Shown in pieces: positions 19,301 to 25,000 of a stretch of DNA of 25,000 nt; positions within the stretch are counted from its first letter, which is position 1; every line of letters begins with the position of its first letter. Location of the stretch: positions 1 to 25,000 of the forward strand of contig CAIIXF020000167.1 in assembly GCA_903813345.2 (NCBI GenBank). Direction: 5' to 3'. The position numbers and the translations under genes were made by a program. The DNA comes from Owenia fusiformis (lineage: Eukaryota; Annelida; Polychaeta; Sabellida; Oweniidae). Under the pieces are notes generated by a model that saw only the letters and a list, made by a program, of their open reading frames with translations, made no database searches and was not told where the DNA came from.

Positions 19301-19424
19301 TTCTGCAGGCAATATTAAACAAATACTGGATGATCAGGAGCTGGATATGGTCGAATACCTGTTCAAGAAAAAAATATTGGGCGAGGCGGTATTAATTAAT
19401 TTCCATAGAAAGTTTGTGTTCTAG
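16297..19424 (+). CDS. copy B: secreted helical protein of unknown family, three exons
   Basis: Join(16297-16309, 17265-17945, 19309-19424): 810 nt, 269 residues. Both introns are phase 1. Residues 1-21 (MEKYAALLLPLAAIMLCNVAC) are a signal peptide with a likely cut near residues 20-21. The mature part then has no cysteine. It is basic, probably helical, and has three N-glycosylation sequons (NAT, NDT, NQS). Recurrent motifs shared with copy A are YPIS, FYPV and RLKIPEYK. Exon 3 adds a 38-residue tail (NIKQILDDQELDMVEYLFKK, then ILGEAVLINFHRKFVF). Secretion is inferred, function unknown. A cytokine-like helical bundle is one idea without motif support. An in-frame ATG at 16264 would add 11 residues. 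I chose 16297 because its context (AAACATGG) is stronger and is the only start shared with copy A. Compared with copy A, about 89% of the first 80 exon 2 residues are identical, then roughly half. Confidence 0.75.
16310..17264 (+). other. intron 1 of copy B
   Basis: 955 bp, from GTAAGT to TACCTTTTTTGCAG. The first 260 bp align with intron 1 of copy A. The rest does not, since the foldback and MITE insertions are in copy A only. No other exon or element was recognised. Confidence 0.7.
17265..17945 (+). CDS. copy B exon 2
   Basis: Acceptor CCTTTTTTGCAG ends at 17264. Donor GTAAGT starts at 17946 after GAATACAAAA. It holds 227 codons with no stop. The open frame runs on past the donor to 18010, but this extension has little similarity to copy A and is taken as intron. 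Confidence 0.8.
17946..19308 (+). other. intron 2 of copy B
   Basis: 1363 bp, from GTAAGT to ATTTCTGCAG. It contains a run of 13 G at 19092-19104 and otherwise AT-rich sequence. I saw no further exon on either strand. Confidence 0.6.
19309..19424 (+). CDS. copy B exon 3 (terminal)
   Basis: Acceptor AACGTCATTTCTGCAG ends at 19308. The first two bases GC complete the codon AGC with the last base of exon 2. The frame then stays open for 37 codons to TAG at 19422-19424. The content is coding-like (acidic then basic amphipathic stretch, ILDDQELDMVEYLFKKK). It was found by phase and acceptor only, since the matching exon of copy A is not in the window. Confidence 0.6.
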
Positions 19425-19608
19425 CATTGCCTCTTGGGATAGTCTATTTTCTACTAAATCAAATAATCAGGGTAAAAGCTTTTCTATTACTAAAGTTATG
19501 TGCTTGCAGAGATAGCCTGTATCTCAAAAATCATATATCCTTTCACCCCACATCATATCATATACTTTATTGATGCAATCAATGTGCTCTATTTTTATAA
19601 ATAGTGGG

Positions 19609-19614
19609 AATAAA
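19609..19614 (+). terminator. candidate polyadenylation signal of copy B
   Basis: The first clear AATAAA after the stop codon, 185 bp downstream, in an AT-rich 3' flank. Cleavage site not determined. Confidence 0.4.
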
Positions 19615-19689
19615 TTCTTAATTCATCTTAGACTATAATTTAAATGCAATATCATATGCGATCAAATGCTTTTCAAGGTTTTAAAATCT

Positions 19690-20410
19690 AAACAGTGCTC
19701 AGTTTTTACAAGTGCTCAACAGGTGAAAACGTATGAAGGAATATAGGCAAAAACAATAGGCAGATCAACGAAATAAGATTGTGTTCAAAGAAAGTGAACA
19801 AAATGAACCATTATTTTTAATCATTTTGAATGCAAAATATGGTCAGACAGAAGATCTTATTTTCAATTAAACAGATAAAATCAATATATCATGGTAATGA
19901 CTTTTCCAAAAGCCGATTCATAAGTAGATAATTCGTTGTAAACTTCAAAAGTGTCAATATCTACTATTTTTCATTATTATGGACCTCTGTTAAATCCCTC
20001 AATGATAAGTAAACAGTAATGTTGACAGGTCCTCAACGGGTGAAAACGTATGTAGGAATATATATTTTATCATTTAAACATATCATTAAACAATTGGCGG
20101 ATCAGCGAAAAACAAGATGATGTTAAAAAAAGTGAACTAAATTGTACCATTACTTTTTATCATTTTGAATGCAAACAAACAGACGATCTTTGTTTCAATT
20201 AAACAGATAAACCTTTCCAAAAATCGGTTAATGAGTAGATAATCTCTTGTAAACTTCAAAAATATCAAAATCTAATATTTTTTATTTTTGTCAACCCCTG
20301 TTAAACCCCTCAATAATAAGCAAATGGTAATGTTGACAGGTCCTGAACAGGTGAAAACGTATGTAGGAATATATGTTTTGTCATTTAAAGATATCCTAGG
20401 CAGATAAGTA
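19690..20410 (+). repeat. satellite of about 315 bp, block 1
   Basis: Units share ACAGGT-CCTCAACGGGTGAAAAC, then GATCAACGAAA, GTGAAC-AAATGAACC, TTTGAATGCAAAATAT and CAATTAAACAGATAAA. The GTGAAAAC marker is at 19723, 20040 and 20351 (periods 317 and 311). The third unit breaks off near 20410. Confidence 0.85.
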
Positions 20411-22125
20411 TGTCAGTATTACATAATCATGAAATGAATAAGTCTGAAAATACAATTGGTCAGAATGTACTAAAACCTGCTAGAAACTGAAAAACATTGC
20501 ATGCTCTATTCCACACAATTTGGAGGCTTTTGAAATTCGCAGTAACAATGAATAAGTGTCTGTAAATAGTCATTGCATTGAAAACACTTCATGTAGTGTT
20601 TATCAGATGCATTGAGGTGACCAAAATACTCCTTTGTTTACTATACTGGACTACATACTGGCACCCTTACATATATGTTACTGTACATATTGTAGAATTA
20701 GCCCATAAGAGCTTTGCAAAATCAATATCTTATACTATCAACGTAATAGACGGCTTGCCCAACCTTACAGGCAAACTATTATAGACAAATTTGAAGATAA
20801 GACTGATATTGTCACATTGAATTATGATAATAAGTAAATAATATTTTTGTAATATTTTGCAACAGTATAACCATGCACAGTAGAATAATACACAGGGTTA
20901 CCCTAAATTGTAGAAACACGAATATGTTTCTTACAATTAATTAATCCATATATCCCAAGGATTTCACCTGTTCGCTTCCTGACCAAACCTTGTTTGATTT
21001 TTGATTTTTTACAATAAAAATGAACTACTCTTTTTGACATCTTATCATTTTAATTTCCATATGCTATTGACGTGAGAACTCAAATGATCAATGGGAAAAT
21101 AATGCTAAACTAAACTTGCACACTGAAAAAGGTATTCTAGCACGCCTGGGAAAATATGGCTATAGAAAAAGATGCTACACCTAAAGGCTACAGGTTGACA
21201 AACTATTTCCCCTGAAAAGTATTTTAAGGGTCAGATCACTAAATTTATGATTGCATTGAAAAGCTTTGAATGCTAATTATCAAGAATGGATGTATTACCA
21301 AAGAAGAAAATATAAAGAATTCATATCGTTTATTTCGAGTGATTATTTAGTTTTGTCTCTAGTGATAGCATGTTACTGGATATCTCATCAAGTGACCTAA
21401 ACTACAGCAGCTAAATAAGCATACCGAATATAATTCAGTATGATTCGGAGAAGGGGGTTATATAGTTATAAGGAATTAGCAATTTATTTATCATCTTACA
21501 ATTTAGCTCAATTCTTGAATTTGAAGATCTACTGCTATATTGTTTAATATGCATTATAATAGATCGATTTGATGGTAAGAACTAGTATGTGATATGATCG
21601 ATTTTACCTTTTTGTCATCATTGCTTAGGAATACAATAATTCATTCCAATTAATGATAACTCACTTATTGTATTACTTGTGCTTGGTACACATGCTGGGA
21701 GATAAAATTAGTAAACCATTACCAAAACTATGGTTACCCTGTAGAAGAAAGGCAGATTAAAAATGAATATCACCCCCTTCAATCTATTTTACAGGTTTTT
21801 ATGATTATTTCACATTTTTCTATATTTTGCGTAACCAGGACATTGAATTTTCTTCATTTTTCTTCAAACATTTCGTCTTACCAATATCCATTATACCTGT
21901 CAATTTCAAGAAAATCGCGCCGCTGCGTTTGAAAATAATTCAAATTATGTCGTTTTTCCCATTGAGCTCCATTATAAAAATGGAATTTTCAAACGTAATA
22001 TTTTAAAATTCTACGTGGTGAAAAGATGCATATTGAGTAGTTAGTTAATGTTCTGGTATAAAAAATTCAAAACAAAAAAGAATAAAGAAAAAATACCACG
22101 GAGAAGTCTCAATAACATCTCTTTA
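20411..22125. other. 1.7-kb segment between the two satellite blocks
   Basis: It interrupts the array inside a unit: block 1 stops shortly after TTTAAAGATATC-GGCAGAT, and block 2 resumes at TTTAAACAT-GGCAGATCA. That overlap looks like an insertion with a short duplication, or a rearrangement. No transposase, inverted ends or gene was recognised. A 68-codon open frame near 20578 has no support. Confidence 0.4.
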
Positions 22126-22760
22126 AACATCAAAACAAATGGCAGATCAACAAAAAACAAGATGATGTTAAAAGTGAACTAAATGGAACCATTATTTTAA
22201 TCATTTTGAATGCAAAATATAATCGGACAGACGATCTTATTTTCAATTAAACAGATAAAATCAATAGGTCATTTTCAATTAAACAGATAAAATCAATATG
22301 TCATACTCATAAACTTTCCAAAAGCCGATTAATGAGTAGATAATCTGTTGTAAACTTCAAAAATTTCAAAATCTAATATTTTTGTTGACCCCTGTTAAAC
22401 CTCTCAGTAATAAGTAGATGGTAGTGTTGACAGGTCCTAAACAGGTGAAATGTATCTAGTAATATATGTTTTATCATTTAAACATATCAATACAATTAGC
22501 AGATCAACAAAAAAACAAGAAGATGTTAAAAGAAAGTGAACTAAATGGAACCATTATTTTTAATCATTTTGAATGCAAAATATAGTCAGACAGACGATAA
22601 ATTAAACAGATAAAATCAATAGGTCATGCAAATAACCTTCCCAAAAACCTATTCATAAGTAGATGATCCATTGTAAACTTCACAAATATCAAAATCTAAT
22701 ATTTTTCATTTTTTTGTTGGCCCCTGTCAAACCCCTCAATAATGAGTAAACTTCTATGAA
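22126..22760 (+). repeat. satellite of about 315 bp, block 2
   Basis: Two more units of the same family, with the junction marker ACAGGTGAAA near 22442. The first unit has an internal tandem duplication of about 31 bp (TTTTCAATTAAACAGATAAA and following bases, repeated around 22240-22303). Confidence 0.85.
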
Positions 22761-22947
22761 TTTATATATTTTCATTGTTTCCTAGTCATAGTTTTATATA
22801 TAAAACATTGGTGTTTCTATGGGTAGTTTGTTGTCATAGTTTTTTGTCATTGTTTATAATTGTATTGTTTATTGTTACCTGGGTATTGTATTGTTCAATT
22901 ATTATGTCGTAAATAATATAACTGTGTACTTCCATTTTAAATGTAAT

Positions 22948-22983
22948 CTTGATAAAGCTAATTGGATAATTAGCGAAACGTCG
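22948..22983 (+). other. perfect 7-bp hairpin followed by GAAACGTC
   Basis: GCTAATT (22957-22963) pairs with AATTAGC (22968-22974) over the loop GGAT, preceded by CTTGATAAA and followed by GAAACGTC. The layout recalls helix II of hammerhead ribozymes or the GAAACGTC-bearing ends of Penelope-like retroelements, but the CUGAUGA core is not intact. Confidence 0.25.
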
Positions 22984-22989
22984 AAAATA

Positions 22990-24590
22990 AAACATTTTAC
23001 TCTGAAGTAAATGAACTTAAGTTATTATTAATATATTACCAGAGTGATGAATTTACACAGAAATAAATCCCCTTGTAACTTCTACCTCTCGAAGATCACT
23101 GAACGTAAAGCAAATGTAAGGTCAGATTTGAACTCTTGAGAACTTGTAGATGATTTTTAAAAAATAATTTCATAAATTTGGAGCAAAAAAGTTGAAAATT
23201 AAAAAAGGCCACCATGTAGTTAAGCCAGCAAACCACATCAGTTTTAGTCTGCATTTGTATCTATTAAAATTTCAAGTTGAACGTACAAGTGGAATTTTGA
23301 TTACAAGATTTATGGAAAAATTCAAAATTGCCGCCAAGTAATTTATCAAGCATGCCCTAAACCTAATTAGATCTTGACACTAGTCCGCTCTTGCATCTGT
23401 AAAAATTTCAAGTTGAACAGGTAAGCAGTTATGAAGCGCCCGCCTTCCCGCCCACACGCCGACCAGCACAAGACGACAACAATAATACTTTTTCAAAATG
23501 CGATAATAGCGTTTCTATTGAAGCAAAATACTTACTTTTTTAATTAAATAAATTGCTATACCCATAAAAGATATGTATTTGATTATTAATCAAAAAACAT
23601 TTTAAAACAAGTTCATATTGGAAAGTTAATCCAATAGCCAGCCAATTTACAATATGAAGGAGTAAAATATCTGAATAGTATCGCGATTAGCCCTAAGTTG
23701 AGATAGACTAGGTTAATTCTATTAAACTATATTAATCAAGTATTATTTTGGTAAATAAATGTCATATTCATAAAATTATAAATCTTTTAATAAGTGTTAA
23801 GCATAAACTTCTCTACATTAAACCAATATAATTTAATATTTTAGAATTATATTTCAACTTTTTTTCAATCTATGAATTCGGACATCTCATTCATTGTTCA
23901 TATCTTTCTAATTTCTCCCTACAGTAATTTTATCAAAATTCATCAATGGCATAATAAAAGGTACGTCTAATTGTTTTTTTTATAGATATTTAAATATTGT
24001 CAGGTGGTGTTGACTAAGGGTTAAGTTGACCAAGAGTTGACCAGTTGCCAGGTGAATCTGTGATACACCACAAGCGAATATGCCATATTCATTGCGGAAT
24101 ATGACATATCTTTATATCGTGTTTGCCGCATAACACCTGTGAATGTGGACATTTGGTTTTTATTTTAGTTAATTGAAGCTGAACTAATTACACCTACTCA
24201 CTTCTCAATACACTGACCTCATAGTCAAGTCAAAAGAAAATGATTTTTCCTAAAATTGGACCATGGACAATTAACTTTTCATAAGAGTCAGTGCCCATTG
24301 TGTGGTTTAAGTTAGATAAACCGTTCGTCTTGGGTCTTTAGGAGAAAATAATGTATCCATTATTTTTCCTAATACCAGGACTCATCGTTTATCCAGAACT
24401 AAATTTTACTGAGATCTAGTTAAGTTATGTTGTTTAAACGTTGTAAAAAGGGCGGTGAAAAGGAAAAACTTTTAAATCGTGTAGGCGGAAATTTTTGATT
24501 TTCCAAAGTATGTATCAGCTCTAGACAGTGCCACATATAATCGTATGATCTGTAAAATGAAGCCCTCTGATTGGTCAGTTCTTGTGCTGT
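22990..24590. other. noncoding right flank, minor repeats only
   Basis: No gene seen. ATTTCAAGTTGAAC occurs twice (about 23269 and 23407), the second followed by an unusually GC-rich stretch (GCGCCCGCCTTCCCGCCCAC, 23437-23460). A 13-bp inverted repeat with one mismatch, ATATGCCATATTC against GAATATGACATAT, lies near 24079-24110. Confidence 0.4.
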
Positions 24591-24596
24591 ACCAAT

Positions 24597-24687
24597 CTGT
24601 ATTGCTACTGAGATTGTCCCCGTTGATTATCTCCGTCGCAATACAGAAAATATTGGTACGGAGGGGACAATTTCAGTAGCAATACAG
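24597..24687. repeat. hairpin 1 of three
   Basis: 25-bp arms (24597-24621 and 24663-24687) differ at one base: CTGTATTGCTACTGAGATTG against CAATTTCAGTAGCAATACAG, closing on GTCCCC/GGGGAC. The loop carries another GCAATACAG (24638-24646) that could pair with the same left arm, so two alternative folds exist. Confidence 0.75.
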
Positions 24688-24706
24688 AGGATCACACGAT
24701 AAAAAC

Positions 24707-24844
24707 GTTATTGAGTATTTTGAAGTGCAATACAGGATATATTCTGCCTCGATATTCTGTATTGGCAGTCGACTTCGTCTCGTTCCAATACGGAATTTCT
24801 CGAGCAGAATATATCCTGTATTGCACTTCAAATCATTCAATAAC
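24707..24844. repeat. hairpin 2 of three, about 59-bp stem
   Basis: Arms 24707-24765 and 24785-24844 with a 19-base loop. The middle of the stem is perfect for 28 bp (TTGAAGTGCAATACAGGATA and following bases). Open frames read through it on both strands are palindrome artefacts. Confidence 0.85.
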
Positions 24845-24847
24845 TTA

Positions 24848-24964
24848 TAGTCTTGCCTCAAGACTGTTTACCGCCCCCTCCCCTTGTGTATTAAACCTTT
24901 CCAATCCAATCCAAGTTGAAAGTGAAGTACAAGGGGATGGGTGAACAGTCTTGGAGCAATACTA
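24848..24964. repeat. hairpin 3 of three
   Basis: The left arm from 24848 (TAGTCTTGCCTCAAGACTGT, then CCCCTTGT) pairs with 24927-24964 (ACAAGGGG, then ACAGTCTTGGAGCAATACTA), with a few mismatches and a loop of about 35 bases. It begins 3 bases after hairpin 2 ends. Confidence 0.7.
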
Positions 24965-25000
24965 AGTACCACGATACTACTCTGTTTTAAACACACAGTT

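Noticed and set aside
1171-19424. Naming the pair as a cytokine or toxin family
   Set aside because: A signal peptide and helical composition alone do not support it: the mature chain lacks cysteines and I see no family motif.
24673-24944. Open frames of 62 and 77 codons near the right edge
   Set aside because: Both run through hairpin 2, and the two strands encode mirror-like peptides because the DNA is palindromic.

Overview
The window reads as nuclear DNA of an animal, probably a marine invertebrate. It is AT-rich (about one third G+C by eye). Its genes have spliceosomal introns with GTAAGT donors and T-rich tracts ending in CAG, TATA plus initiator promoters, and an AATAAA signal. It also holds the 3' end of a non-LTR retrotransposon and many short inverted-repeat DNA elements and satellites. 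There are no bacterial-type operons. I could not fix the species.

The main content is a diverged pair of genes arranged head to head. Copy A lies on the minus strand (exon 1 at 5420-5432, exon 2 at 1171-1848; its last exon is probably beyond the left edge). Copy B lies on the plus strand (exons 16297-16309, 17265-17945 and 19309-19424). In each, a first exon with only 13 coding bases joins in phase 1 to a long second exon, giving a signal peptide followed by a charged, probably helical and cysteine-free mature protein. Copy B reads through cleanly to 269 residues. I do not recognise the family. The promoters sit in inverted arms (about 5180-6030 and 15660-16570) with conserved TATA box, initiator and ATG context. 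Within the arms, 144 bp (5805-5948 and 15751-15894) are identical, although flanking DNA and later coding sequence have clearly diverged.

The roughly 9.6 kb between the arms is accessory DNA: a 42-bp minisatellite (6306-6885), a satellite of about 320-350 bp (7060-8650) inside a possible 3.2-kb inverted-ended unit, a 536-bp TA-flanked MITE (10229-10764), a frameshifted last exon of an amidase-family gene (10858-11043, minus), a cluster of GACAACGG/CCGTTGTC octamers (12064-12357), an unassigned ORF with two hydrophobic segments (13300-13782), and a 1.5-kb foldback element with a nested pogo/Tigger-like MITE (13951-15477).

Intron 1 of copy A was enlarged by a 946-bp foldback element (1892-2837) and two 140-bp hairpin MITEs (3350-3489, 4194-4333). 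The far left is the 3' end of a LINE (1-436). To the right of copy B are a satellite of about 315 bp in two blocks (19690-20410 and 22126-22760) and three consecutive large hairpins (24597-24964). The remaining stretches show no gene that I can support.
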